Shown: positions 23,112 through 31,204 of the stretch, piece by piece
Layout of the letters: every line of letters begins with the position of its first letter
Numbering within the stretch: position 1 is the first letter of the stretch
Source of the DNA: Caulobacterales bacterium
GTDB taxonomy: Bacteria > Pseudomonadota > Alphaproteobacteria > Caulobacterales > Caulobacteraceae
DNA: 64,000 nt
Direction of reading: 5' to 3'
NCBI GenBank assembly: GCA_947474395.1
Contig: CANJID010000008.1
Location: 1 to 64,000 of the forward strand
Notes under the pieces: model-generated
Databases searched by the model: none
What the model saw: only the letters and a program-made list of their open reading frames with translations
Told to the model about the DNA's origin: nothing
Made by a program: the position numbers and the translations under genes

Positions 23112-24426
23112 GGTCGCGGTTCGGGAACAACAGCCCGCCGCCCATGTCCTGCTCGACCTTCGGCGTGGCGTCGACCGCAACGCTGCCCGGCATGGCCAGG
23201 CGCGAGGCGATGATGGCGAACATCACCCAGATGAAGTCGTGGTAGATGAAGGCCACGCTCTCGGTCATGGTCGAGATCGTATAGATCACTAGGAAGGGCG
23301 CGGCGAACCAGCCGCCCGGATTGGTGTAGGCGGCCCAGAGGGCCTTCACCCATGTCTCCACGAACAGCAGCACCCAGACCGCCAGGCCGATGTAGCCGAC
23401 CCCCAGCCAGGTCTCCAGCCAGCTGTTGTGGGCGTGCTGGGCGGTGAACTTGGCGTCGTGGCTGATCCAGGCGTAGGGGCCCCATCCCGACCTGTCGCTC
23501 CAGACCACGCCATAGCCGAAGCCAGTCCAGGGACGGGTCTCGACCTGGCGGATGATCCCCGCCCAGATCGCCGTCCGGCCCGTCAGGGTGGCGTCCTTGC
23601 CCAGGAGGGCGAAGAAGACGTCCGAGGCGAAGACGATGAAGCAGGCCAGGGCCAGCGCCCCCACCATGGCCAGGAAGGTCGCCGCCACCGCCATGGCCGG
23701 GCCGCGCTTGACCAGGGCCACGAAGGTGATGGCCCCAAGGCCCAGGATCAGGGCCACCAGGGAGGTCTTGGAGGTGGAGGCCAAAACCAGGAGGAAGGCC
23801 AGGCACGCGAAGCCGGCCCACCGCAGCCGATGGCGCGGATTGAGCACAGCGGCCGAGACGAAGATGGCGAAGCCCTGGGCCATGTAGCCGCCCAGCGCGT
23901 TCTTGTCGGCCCACAGTCCCCGCCAGGCCCCGGGGAAGATCTCGTGCATCACCCCAAAGCCGGGGACCGCCACGGCGACGAACAGGGAGCCCACCGCAAG
24001 GACGCCGAAGGCCGTCGCCATCACCTCCATCAGCTCGGGCCAGTCGTAGCGGGAGGCGATCACCACCCCGCCCAGGGTGGTGAAGATGACGGCCACGGCC
24101 CGCCGACTGGTCATGCCGGGGTCGATCGACCAGCTGACGGATGCGACCACCACCCCCATCAGCACCCACAGCAGGGGCGTCCGGACCATGGCCGACAGCA
24201 CCCGCTCGGGCCGCATGGCCACCAGGGCCAGGGCGCAGAGATAGGCGGGGAAATAGAGCACTCGGATAAAGCCGGGCTCGGATTTGCCGTCCGAGCCGAG
24301 GGCGGTCATCCAGCTCTGGCTGAAGGTCAGGACGATGAAAACGGCGAGGCCGAAGGCGATCTTCTCGGCCGGAGCGCGAACCTCCGTCCGCCCTCCCCCT
24401 TGCGGGATGGCGGTGGCGACACTCAC
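23065..24426 (-). CDS. hfsC: Holdfast polysaccharide polymerase HfsC (Wzy/O-antigen ligase-like)
   Basis: Inner-membrane protein of 453 aa with about 10-11 hydrophobic segments and the Wzy_C/O-antigen-ligase signature: G-R-T-A-I-W-A-G-I, T-G-F-G-Y-G-V-V-W, a periplasmic loop with H-A-H-N-S-W-L-E-T-W-L-G-V-G-Y. It should join repeat units in the periplasm. It overlaps hfsB by 4 bp and is last in the hfsA-B-C operon, antiparallel to hfsEFG. The tail is Pro-rich (P-E-P-P-P-H-P-R-W-R) and its coding sequence overlaps the convergent GT2 gene. Confidence 0.87.
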   Translation of the reverse strand: MSVATAIPQGGGRTEVRAPAEKIAFGLAVFIVLTFSQSWMTALGSDGKSEPGFIRVLYFPAYLCALALVAMRPERVLSAMVRTPLLWVLMGVVVASVSWSIDPGMTSRRAVAVIFTTLGGVVIASRYDWPELMEVMATAFGVLAVGSLFVAVAVPGFGVMHEIFPGAWRGLWADKNALGGYMAQGFAIFVSAAVLNPRHRLRWAGFACLAFLLVLASTSKTSLVALILGLGAITFVALVKRGPAMAVAATFLAMVGALALACFIVFASDVFFALLGKDATLTGRTAIWAGIIRQVETRPWTGFGYGVVWSDRSGWGPYAWISHDAKFTAQHAHNSWLETWLGVGYIGLAVWVLLFVETWVKALWAAYTNPGGWFAAPFLVIYTISTMTESVAFIYHDFIWVMFAIIASRLAMPGSVAVDATPKVEQDMGGGLLFPNRDLSRWAPEPPPHPRWR

Positions 24427-25214
24427 GGCAACATCGCCCGGATGGCCGACGGCGGCTCGGCGGGGGCGCGGTTGAACACCATGCCGGCGAACTCCCCGCC
24501 CGCCTGCTCGATGGCGTTCTTGAGGGCGGCGGGGGCGCCGGTGTCGCGGCCGTCGGCCGAGACCACCAGCACATTGGCGTCGGCGAAGGGCGCCACGGCC
24601 AGCGCTGCGCGGCTGCGCGAGGCGGCGGGGGCGTCGATCACCACATAGTCGGCGAACTTGCGAAGGGCGTTCCAGTAGGCGGGGTCGGCGGTGATCTGCA
24701 CCGACTGGCCGATCCGCAAGGCCTCGCGGCGAAAGCGCGTCACCCAGAAGCGCCGCCCGCCCACCGCATAGGCCAGCAGATAGGGCGCGTTCTGGAAGGC
24801 CAGGCCGTCCGGGCGGCGGGCCGGCGGCTCAACGCTGAAGAAGGCGGTGCCGTCGGGGCTGGCGTGGCTGGCGGTGCCGATGAAGCCGTAGCGCTCCGGG
24901 TCGGCGGCGATGGCCGCGTACTGCTCCCCGCTCATGACGTCGAGCTCGACCAGCCAGACGCCGCGGCGCGAGCGCTCGGACGCCAGGCGCGCAAACTCCC
25001 TCGCCACGGTGGAGACACCCTCCCCCGCGCTCGCGGCGACAAATTGCACCACGCGCCCTTCGGCCCCCGGTGAGGGGCCGAGCGCATGGAGCAGTTCCGC
25101 CATCTCGGACGCCAGATCCACCATTGGCTCGAATCGCTCAGGAGCGCTGGCGCCCACTGTAGGCGACGAAACGAGCCCCCCGCCATGTGCGAAGCCGTCA
25201 AGGGGCTTAGCCAT
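24423..25214 (-). CDS. hfsB: HfsB, CpsD/Wzc-like protein with degenerate Walker A
   Basis: Protein of 263 aa with the fold of the cytoplasmic domain of bacterial tyrosine-kinase copolymerases. The P-loop equivalent is A-S-A-G-E-G-V-S-T (residues 61-69): the lysine of G-E-G-K-S-T is valine. Walker B-like Y-V-V-I-D-A-P-A-A and V-F-N-R remain. There is no tyrosine-rich C-terminus. It probably works with HfsA in export as a structural or ligand-sensing partner rather than an active kinase. Start overlaps hfsA by 8 bp; stop overlaps hfsC by 4 bp. Confidence 0.85.
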   Translation of the reverse strand: MAKPLDGFAHGGGLVSSPTVGASAPERFEPMVDLASEMAELLHALGPSPGAEGRVVQFVAASAGEGVSTVAREFARLASERSRRGVWLVELDVMSGEQYAAIAADPERYGFIGTASHASPDGTAFFSVEPPARRPDGLAFQNAPYLLAYAVGGRRFWVTRFRREALRIGQSVQITADPAYWNALRKFADYVVIDAPAASRSRAALAVAPFADANVLVVSADGRDTGAPAALKNAIEQAGGEFAGMVFNRAPAEPPSAIRAMLP

Positions 25215-26658
25215 TGGACTTCAACGGAGCGCTGACCAGAACCGGAAGTTCCAGGGTGCGCTCGGCATAGGCGGCGGTGGGGAAGCCGCGGGACAGGAAA
25301 GCGCGCAGCAGGCCGGCGCAGATGGCCGCGAAACCGGCGAACAGCAGGGCCAGGACCAGCACCGGCTTCCTCAGGCTGGTGCCCTTCACCGGGGCGTAGG
25401 CGCGCTCGACCACGCGGATGTTGTCGTCGCCCTTCTGGGCCAGGGACTGGGCGGCGCCGGCCTCCTGCTCGCGGGCGATGAAGGTCTTGACGTTGGCGGA
25501 GAGGGCGTCGCGTTGGCGGGCGAGGTCCTGGTACTGCGGCTCCAGCTCGGCGATCTTCTGACGGCGAGCGGTGACCTGCTCCAGGGAGGTCGCGATGGCC
25601 CCCTGGCGTTCGCGCAAGGACGCCGCCTGGGCCTCGACCTGGTTCCGGTCGGTCTGCAGGGCTTGGTAGACCGGATTGACCCCGATCCGACGCGCGCTCG
25701 TGCCCTCCGGCATCAGCGGCGCCTGCAGCGCGGCGATCTTCTGGTCGATGTCGCGGATGTTGGGGGCGTCGGGCCTGTAGCGGGACAACAAGTCCTGGCG
25801 CTCGATCCGCAGCTTGGTCAGGGCGCTCGACTGGGTCTGGTCGACGTCGCGGAAGAGGCCGATCTCCTTCTCGGAGCCGGCCATGGTCTTGGCGGTGGCC
25901 GTCAGCCGGCCTTGCGCCTCGGACAGCTGGGCCTGGACGCTGTAGCGCTCGGCCATGAGCGAGGCGTAGAGCTGGTTCAACGACGCCTTCTCGGTGTCGA
26001 AGTCGCCGATCATGTTGTCGGTCAGGAACTTCTGGTAGGCGGCGTCGGTCATGTTCAGCTGGTTCTGGAAGCTGAGCCGCTGGTCGCGCAGGGCCTGGAC
26101 GTCGTGGTTCACCAGCACCGTCTTGCGGAAGATCAGGTACTCGTCGATCAAGGTGTTGAGGATCTCCGCCGCCATGTGGCCGTCCTCGGCGGTGTAGGTC
26201 AGTCGCACCACGGCGGTGTCCGGGGCGCTCTCGATCTTGAGCGCCGTCTCCATCGACTTGATGGCGAGGCCCTCCATGGTCTTCTTCTCGTTGGGAGAAG
26301 CCTTGGCGTATTCGGCGGCGGCCGTGGGGAACATGCGGGCGAAGCCGATGCGGCGGATCACCCGCTCCTTGAGGGCCGCGCTGGAGAGAATCTCGGTTTC
26401 CGACTGGATGACCTGGTCGCCGGTGGGGGTCGCCCCCCTCGCCGCGTCGCCGACGCGGGGGTTGTAGACGTATTCCTGGCTGAGCTGGATCAGCAGGCTG
26501 GAGTGGGCGGCGTAGCTCTTCTTCAGGAGCAGGGCCCCGAATATCCCGATCGCCAGGACCACCAGGAACACCACCACCATGAAGTAGCGCTGGCGCCAGA
26601 CCAGGGCGACGAAGTCCTCGAGGTCGTAGCGCGGACGCGCGGCGACGCGCGCGTTCAT
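25207..26658 (-). CDS. hfsA: HfsA, Wzz/GumC-type chain-length and export protein
   Basis: Polysaccharide copolymerase of about 483 aa. A Wzz domain starts at Y-D-L-E-D-F-V-A-L-V-W-R-Q-R with the first membrane helix (V-V-V-F-L-V-V-L-A-I-G-I-F), followed by a long periplasmic alpha-helical/coiled region (residues ~180-440) and a second helix near the C-terminus (P-V-L-V-L-A-L-L-F-A-G-F-A). It links the polymerase to the outer-membrane channel HfsD. I prefer ATG 26658, directly before the conserved N-terminus; in-frame ATGs at 26703 and 26760 are possible but run into the promoter shared with hfsD. Confidence 0.87.
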   Translation of the reverse strand: MNARVAARPRYDLEDFVALVWRQRYFMVVVFLVVLAIGIFGALLLKKSYAAHSSLLIQLSQEYVYNPRVGDAARGATPTGDQVIQSETEILSSAALKERVIRRIGFARMFPTAAAEYAKASPNEKKTMEGLAIKSMETALKIESAPDTAVVRLTYTAEDGHMAAEILNTLIDEYLIFRKTVLVNHDVQALRDQRLSFQNQLNMTDAAYQKFLTDNMIGDFDTEKASLNQLYASLMAERYSVQAQLSEAQGRLTATAKTMAGSEKEIGLFRDVDQTQSSALTKLRIERQDLLSRYRPDAPNIRDIDQKIAALQAPLMPEGTSARRIGVNPVYQALQTDRNQVEAQAASLRERQGAIATSLEQVTARRQKIAELEPQYQDLARQRDALSANVKTFIAREQEAGAAQSLAQKGDDNIRVVERAYAPVKGTSLRKPVLVLALLFAGFAAICAGLLRAFLSRGFPTAAYAERTLELPVLVSAPLKSNG

Positions 26659-26761
26659 GCGCAAGGCCCCCGGCCCGTCATTCGGCCATGCCGAGGCGCC
26701 CATACTCACAGCCAGACTCGGATCGGATTCGCTTCCACGTCCGACCCTGGGCCTCGGCACG

Positions 26762-26776
26762 TTAACTGTTCGTTAC
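26762..26776. promoter_or_regulatory. CtrA-like site in the hfsA/hfsD divergent promoter
   Basis: TTAA, seven bases, TTAC (26762-26776), one mismatch from the CtrA consensus TTAA-N7-TTAA. It is followed by two more TTAACC-like half sites at 26780 and 26786. The cluster sits 43-57 bp before the hfsD start and about 105 bp before the preferred hfsA start. The match is by eye; TTAA is rare in such GC-rich DNA. Confidence 0.45.
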
Positions 26777-26818
26777 CCATTAACCTTAACCCTTCAGATA
26801 GATTTGTAGGGCTGGGAA

Positions 26819-27613
26819 ATGACCATGAGGCGTCTATCCGTTGCGGGCATTGCGGTTGCGGCGAGCTTGGCCGCGGGCTGCGAAAGCGCCCCTCGTGTCA
26901 CCATGCCGCGCCTGACCATGCCCACCGTTTCCATGCCGAACCCGCCGTCGCTTTTCGGCCTGCCGCCGCAGCAGACCGGGTTCAGCGGCATCCCCTTCGC
27001 CACCTGGCAGGACAACGAGCCCGCCTACCGCTTCTATCCGGGCGACGTGGTGGACGTGACCTTCCCGTCGGCGCCGGAGAACAACCGCTCGGTGACGGTC
27101 GCCCCGGACGGCCGCATCGCCCTGCCCTTCATCGCGCCGATCATGGTGGCCGACCGCACCGTGCCGGACGTGCAGTACTTCCTGGCCCAGGCCTACCGGC
27201 CGGTGCTCAATGAGCCTCGCGTCGAGGTCTCCGTGAAGCAGGCTTCCCCGATCAAGGTGTTCGTGGGCGGCGAGGTGGACAAGCCGGGGGTCTACGACAT
27301 GGCCGGCGACATCAGCGCCCTGCAGGCCGTGATCATGGCCGGATGGGTCAAGCCCACCGCCAAGACCAACATGGCCGTCCTGATCCGCCGCGGCTTCGGC
27401 GAGCCGGCGATGATGCGGACCGTGGACCTGCGGCGGGCGACCTTCCAGCCGGGCACGACGGATTCGGTGGCCATGCGACGAGGCGACATCCTGATCGTGC
27501 CCCGCAGCGGCATCGCCAACTGGGACCTCTTCGTGAAGCAGTACATCACCGACGGCATCCCGATCCAGTTCGGCCGCTCCCTCGACGGGACGCAGTTCTT
27601 CACCACGAAGTAG
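26819..27613 (+). CDS. hfsD: Outer-membrane polysaccharide export lipoprotein HfsD (Wza/OPX)
   Basis: Lipoprotein of 264 aa with signal peptide and lipobox S-L-A-A-G-C (lipidated Cys21). The Poly_export domain follows (Y-R-F-Y-P-G-D-V-V-D-V-T, V-A-P-D-G-R-I-A-L-P-F-I) and then an SLBB-type domain (I-K-V-F-V-G-G-E-V-D-K-P-G-V-Y). It should form the outer-membrane exit for holdfast polysaccharide. It is monocistronic here, divergent from hfsA, as in Caulobacter. Start at ATG 26819 (T-M-R follows; an internal ATG at 26825 is possible). Confidence 0.9.
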   Translation: MTMRRLSVAGIAVAASLAAGCESAPRVTMPRLTMPTVSMPNPPSLFGLPPQQTGFSGIPFATWQDNEPAYRFYPGDVVDVTFPSAPENNRSVTVAPDGRIALPFIAPIMVADRTVPDVQYFLAQAYRPVLNEPRVEVSVKQASPIKVFVGGEVDKPGVYDMAGDISALQAVIMAGWVKPTAKTNMAVLIRRGFGEPAMMRTVDLRRATFQPGTTDSVAMRRGDILIVPRSGIANWDLFVKQYITDGIPIQFGRSLDGTQFFTTK

Positions 27614-27677
27614 CGGCCGCCCTAGCGCCGATAGGTCGCCCCCGCTATCCTCGCCAAAAGCGTCGGGGAGAGTGGGA

Positions 27678-29198
27678 ATGGGTTTGTCGCCGATCGGCGG
27701 CTGGTGGATGGGCGCGGCCCTGGCGGTCGCCCTGGCGGCGCCTGTAGTCGCCGCCTCCAGCGGAACAGGCGCGCCGGACTGGTGGTCGCCGGGCGAGGGC
27801 AAGCGGATGCCCGCCGAGGCGTCCTACGACAATCCCTACGGCAAGCTGACCGTCCTCAACACCACGGGGCCGATCGAGACCGCCGGCCATCCCTTCTTCA
27901 CGCCCCTGGGCGCCAACGGCCGGGCCTGCGTCACCTGCCACCAGCCTTCCGACGGGATGAGCGTCTCGGCCGCCCACATCCAGGCCCGCTGGCTGGAGAC
28001 CAAGGGCAAGGACCCCCTGTTCGCCGCCGTGGACGGGTCCAACTGCCCGGCCTTGCCGCAGGACAAGCGCGCCTCCCACTCCCTGCTGCTGGATCACGGC
28101 CTCTTCCGCATCTTCGTGCCCTGGCCGCCGAAGAACGCGGACGGCTCGTCCCTGAACCCCGACTTCTCCATCGAGGTCGTGCGCGACCCGACCGGGTGCA
28201 ACACCGACAAGACCTACGGCCTGAAAAGCGCCAACCCGATGGTCTCGGTGTTCCGGCGGCCCCGCCCGGCGGTCAACACCAAATACCTGACCACCCCCGA
28301 CAGCATCGCCGGCTTCAACGCCAAGACCGGCATGCCCTTCGCGCGCGATCCGGAGACGGGCGCCTTCGTCTCCCAGGAGCTGATGGCGGACGGGCGGACC
28401 CTGACCCTGAAGACCCAGGCGGTGGACGCCGGCCTTAGTCACCTGGAGACGGCCGCGCCCCTCTCGCCGGCCCAGCTCAACGCTATCGTCGCCTTCGAAA
28501 CCCAGGTCTACGCCGCCCAGTCCGCCAGCAGCATCGGCGGGGCGTTCGCGGCCACGGGCGCGCCCCCGGGCCTGGGCGCCCTAGCCATGGCCAAGGGGCG
28601 GCCCGGCATCCTCGGCAACGACCTCAAGACCCCGGTCTTCCAGTCCTTCGAGGTCTGGCGGCCCAAGCCGGGCGGGCCCACCGACGCCGGTGCGGCCTTC
28701 CGGGCCTCGGTCGTCAGGGGCGCGGACCTTTACATGACCAAGACCTTCTGGATCCGCGACAGCGCCCACCTTAACACCGTGGGCCTGGGCAATCCGATCA
28801 AGCGGACCTGCTCGACCTGCCACAACGCCCAGATGACCGGCATGGACGTGGCGCCCGGCTGGATGGACATCGGCACCAACAACCTGCCGACCGCCGATCC
28901 CCTGGCCCACCTGCCGCTGTTCAAGGTCACCTGCCGCAAGGACGCCTACCCCCATCCCTTCCTCGGCCGGGTGATCTACACCCACGATCCCGGGCGGGCG
29001 CTCACCACCGGCAAGTGCGACGACGTCGGCTCCATCACCATGCAGCAGTTCCGGGGCCTCGCCGCGCGGGCGCCCTATTTCGCCAACGGCTCGGCCAAGG
29101 ACCTGATGGCGCTGATCGTCTATTACGACCGCCGCTACGAGATGAAGCTGACGGACCAGGAGAAGCAGGACTTCGTGAACTTCATGAGCGTCCTGTGA
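27678..29198 (+). CDS. Exported c-type cytochrome with two CXXCH motifs
   Basis: Secreted protein of about 506 aa. A signal peptide (G-G-W-W-M-G-A-A-L-A-V-A-L-A) is followed by two haem-c sites, C-V-T-C-H (residues 84-88) and C-S-T-C-H in the C-terminal third, which fits a di-haem periplasmic protein. The rest carries family blocks (Y-D-N-P-Y-G-K, A-G-H-P-F-F-T-P-L-G) seen in uncharacterised cytochromes; the late G-L-A-A-R-A-P-Y-F-A-N-G-S-A resembles the MauG/CcP-like region, so electron transfer or peroxidase/dioxygenase-type chemistry is possible. ATG 27678 is preferred over GTG 27672 because GGGGAG lies 7 bases upstream. It overlaps the next gene by GTGA. Confidence 0.8.
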   Translation: MGLSPIGGWWMGAALAVALAAPVVAASSGTGAPDWWSPGEGKRMPAEASYDNPYGKLTVLNTTGPIETAGHPFFTPLGANGRACVTCHQPSDGMSVSAAHIQARWLETKGKDPLFAAVDGSNCPALPQDKRASHSLLLDHGLFRIFVPWPPKNADGSSLNPDFSIEVVRDPTGCNTDKTYGLKSANPMVSVFRRPRPAVNTKYLTTPDSIAGFNAKTGMPFARDPETGAFVSQELMADGRTLTLKTQAVDAGLSHLETAAPLSPAQLNAIVAFETQVYAAQSASSIGGAFAATGAPPGLGALAMAKGRPGILGNDLKTPVFQSFEVWRPKPGGPTDAGAAFRASVVRGADLYMTKTFWIRDSAHLNTVGLGNPIKRTCSTCHNAQMTGMDVAPGWMDIGTNNLPTADPLAHLPLFKVTCRKDAYPHPFLGRVIYTHDPGRALTTGKCDDVGSITMQQFRGLAARAPYFANGSAKDLMALIVYYDRRYEMKLTDQEKQDFVNFMSVL

Positions 29199-30031
29199 GA
29201 GCCCTCCGCACGGCCCTTCTCGCCGCCCTGGCCCTGGCCCTGGCCAGCGCCCCCGCCACCGCCGGCGACGGCACGCCCCCGCCGGGGACCAAGCCGCCCG
29301 CGGGACGGATGAATTTCGTCGGCTGCCCGGTGATCCGCGACACCGCCGAGGTGCCCTGCTGGCTCGCCGAGTATCAGGGCGAGCTCTATTACATCGGCAT
29401 CCAGAACGACATCACGGCGACCTTCCACCCGCCCCAGCTCAAGCACCGGGCCCTGGTCGAGGGGATGGTGTCGAAGAAGCCGCGCATCTGCGGCGGCATA
29501 GTGCTGGAACCGGTGAACGTCTCGGTGATCCCCGAGGTGGATACGCGCTGCAACAAGATCCTGCCGGCCCAGGGCTATCGCATCGACAATGCGCCCCGCG
29601 GGACGGGCCCCGCCAGCCGGGGCATGCAGGCCGCCAGCGACCCCAATCCCCCGCCGCCCGCGCCGCCGCCTCCGCCCCCCGCGCCGCCTTTCGCGCCCAG
29701 GGACGTGGCGGTCCGCTTCGGCTTCGACGGCCTCTATATGAACTTCCACAACTTCAAGATCGTGCAGGACACGGCCGCCTACGTCAGGGCGTCGGGGGCC
29801 CGGAAAATCCGGATCGAGGGACACAGGGGCGCAACCCTGCTCTCGAACGGGCGCACCCTGGTCGAGACGGCAGGCCTCGCCCGGCAGCGGGCGGACAAGG
29901 TGGCCGAGGCGTTGAGGGGATTGGGCGTCGCGCCCGCCAGCCTGGAGGTGGCGGCCAGCGAGGTGATCGAGACTCCCGACGGGGTCGCCGACTTCGAGCG
30001 TCGCCGCGTCCGGATCGTGGTCACGCCCTAG
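29195..30031 (+). CDS. Exported OmpA-like C-terminal domain protein
   Basis: Protein of 278 aa starting at a GTG that overlaps the cytochrome stop. Signal peptide (A-L-L-A-A-L-A-L-A-L-A-S-A), then a domain with G-C-P-V-I-R-D-T-A-E-V-P-C-W-L-A (a likely disulfide pair), a Pro-rich linker (~155-170), and a C-terminal OmpA-like peptidoglycan-binding fold: Y-V-R-A-S-G-A-R-K-I-R-I-E-G-H-R, A-R-Q-R-A-D-K-V-A-E-A-L and F-E-R-R-R-V-R-I-V-V. The aspartate usual in G-H-T-D is replaced (G-H-R-G), so peptidoglycan binding is uncertain. Coupling to the cytochrome suggests a joint periplasmic role. Confidence 0.75.
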   Translation: MRALRTALLAALALALASAPATAGDGTPPPGTKPPAGRMNFVGCPVIRDTAEVPCWLAEYQGELYYIGIQNDITATFHPPQLKHRALVEGMVSKKPRICGGIVLEPVNVSVIPEVDTRCNKILPAQGYRIDNAPRGTGPASRGMQAASDPNPPPPAPPPPPPAPPFAPRDVAVRFGFDGLYMNFHNFKIVQDTAAYVRASGARKIRIEGHRGATLLSNGRTLVETAGLARQRADKVAEALRGLGVAPASLEVAASEVIETPDGVADFERRRVRIVVTP

Positions 30032-30037
30032 GCGTCC

Positions 30038-30178
30038 GAGTCGCTCCCCCGCTGGGGGAGCTGTCAGGCCGAACGGCCTGACTGTGGGGGCTCAAGGGCG
30101 CTGCGGTCAGAGTTGCGCCCTGCAGCCCCTATCGTCGTCCCGTTCGGGCCGACACTTTCCCCAGAGGGGAAAGGACCT
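30038..30178. repeat. Dispersed hairpin repeat, copy A (141 bp)
   Basis: Composite element with at least four short stems: GCTCCCCC/GGGGGAGC, GTCAGGCCG/CGGCCTGAC (loop AA), a region around GCCCCTATCGTC with CCCGTTCGGG, and CTTTCCCC/GGGGAAAG. It aligns along its full length with copy B at 48214-48354; its right half also matches copies at 51193-51345 and 63893-63958. It lies between the OmpA-like gene and the Sel1-like gene. Confidence 0.9.
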
Positions 30179-30182
30179 GGGT

Positions 30183-30470
30183 TCAGCCCACGCCCCTCGC
30201 CAGCCATTCGCGCGCCTGGCGCTGGGCTTCGGCGACGGTGTCGCGGTCCATCTCGGCGGAGATTTCCTTGCGGTAGCGCTTGGCTTCTTCCGAACCGCGC
30301 ATGGCGGCCAGGTTGAACAGCATGTGGGCCGACACGTAGTCGAGCGGCGCGCCGCCCTGGCCGGTGGAATAAAGCAGGCCCAGCCGCAGCAGCTCGTCGC
30401 CGGTGGCGTCGGCGCCCGGAAGGGGAATGCCGCCCGGGATGGGTTCATGCTCGGAAGCCGAATGCATCAC
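30183..30470 (-). CDS. Small Sel1-repeat protein
   Basis: Protein of 95 aa with one Sel1-like (TPR-type) repeat: L-G-L-L-Y-S-T-G-Q-G-G-A-P-L-D-Y-V-S-A-H, then M-L-F-N-L-A-A-M-R-G-S-E-E-A. Such single-repeat proteins are conserved in Caulobacterales without known role. No signal peptide. The AT-rich region directly upstream (30551-30660) should hold its promoter. Confidence 0.75.
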   Translation of the reverse strand: MMHSASEHEPIPGGIPLPGADATGDELLRLGLLYSTGQGGAPLDYVSAHMLFNLAAMRGSEEAKRYRKEISAEMDRDTVAEAQRQAREWLARGVG

Positions 30471-30550
30471 TGTCTTTTCCTCTCAGCCCTCGGACGCGTT
30501 TTGCGTCCGCCCCGACTTTCGGTATCTCGCTGAGTAGAAAAGTCCGCCGC

Positions 30551-30660
30551 GACTAAAAATATAGTTAAGTCGAAAAATACCGTGTGAAATTTATTTGGTA
30601 AACCGGAAGTGTACAGAAATATACAGATTTACTTCTCGGAAATAGCTTAATCAGAAGTTT
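30551..30660. other. AT-rich island with dyad, upstream of the Sel1-like gene
   Basis: About 110 bp with strikingly low GC compared with its surroundings, containing TAAAAATATAG, GAAATTTATTTGG and the near-repeat TACAGAAATATACAGA. GGAAGT at 30605-30610 and ACTTC at 30631-30635 flank the centre as inverted arms, as do GTAAA and TTTAC. It is probably a promoter/operator or nucleoid-protein site; I find no ORF. Confidence 0.5.
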
Positions 30661-30676
30661 CGGCCGTCCGCAGTTG

Positions 30677-31204
30677 TTACTCAATCCTTTCATCGCTCAT
30701 GACGCCATCGGCGAGCAGGGCCCAGCGCTCGTGATCGCGCCAGTCGCCGTCCACCTTGAGATAGCGCGGCGAGAACCCTTCCTTGCGGAATCCCAGCCGT
30801 CGAACCAGGGCGACGGAGCGCAGGTTCCCGGGCTGGATATTGGCTTCCAGCCGGTGCAGGCCGAGCACCTCGAAGGCGTGCCGCACGCTGAGCCGCACCC
30901 CCTCGGTCATCAGGCCGCGCCCCGCGAGGGCCACCGCGCCGTAATAGCTGAGGTAGGCGCTCAGGAAGGGGCCCCGGACGATCTCACTGAGGACGACCGC
31001 CCCGGCGACGCCGCTCGAGGCGCGGTCGCGGACGACAAGGCCGACCTTTCGCCCATCCGTCATCTGGGCGAACCAGGCGTCGAACCCCGCAAGGTCGGTG
31101 AAGGGCTCGACCCAGGGCGCGTGGTGGGCGCGGCTCTCGACATTGGCGCGGATCAGGTCTTCCGCGTCCGCCCGCGTGACAGGCGCCAGCAGGACCCGCG
31201 TCAG
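30677..31204 (-). CDS. GNAT acetyltransferase (RimJ/RimL type), apparent CTG start
   Basis: N-acetyltransferase of 175 aa with acetyl-CoA-binding features: G-R-G-L-M-T-E-G-V-R (the R/Q-x-x-G-x-G/A loop), H-R-L-E-A-N-I-Q-P-G-N-L-R-S and L-V-R-R-L-G-F-R-K-E-G. This matches RimJ/RimL, which acetylate protein or small-molecule amines. No ATG, GTG or TTG occurs in frame where the domain begins; a CTG overlaps the GST stop as CTGA, with GAGG eight bases upstream. I take that as the start. The gene is coupled to the glutathione transferase upstream. Confidence 0.75.
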   Translation of the reverse strand: MTRVLLAPVTRADAEDLIRANVESRAHHAPWVEPFTDLAGFDAWFAQMTDGRKVGLVVRDRASSGVAGAVVLSEIVRGPFLSAYLSYYGAVALAGRGLMTEGVRLSVRHAFEVLGLHRLEANIQPGNLRSVALVRRLGFRKEGFSPRYLKVDGDWRDHERWALLADGVMSDERIE

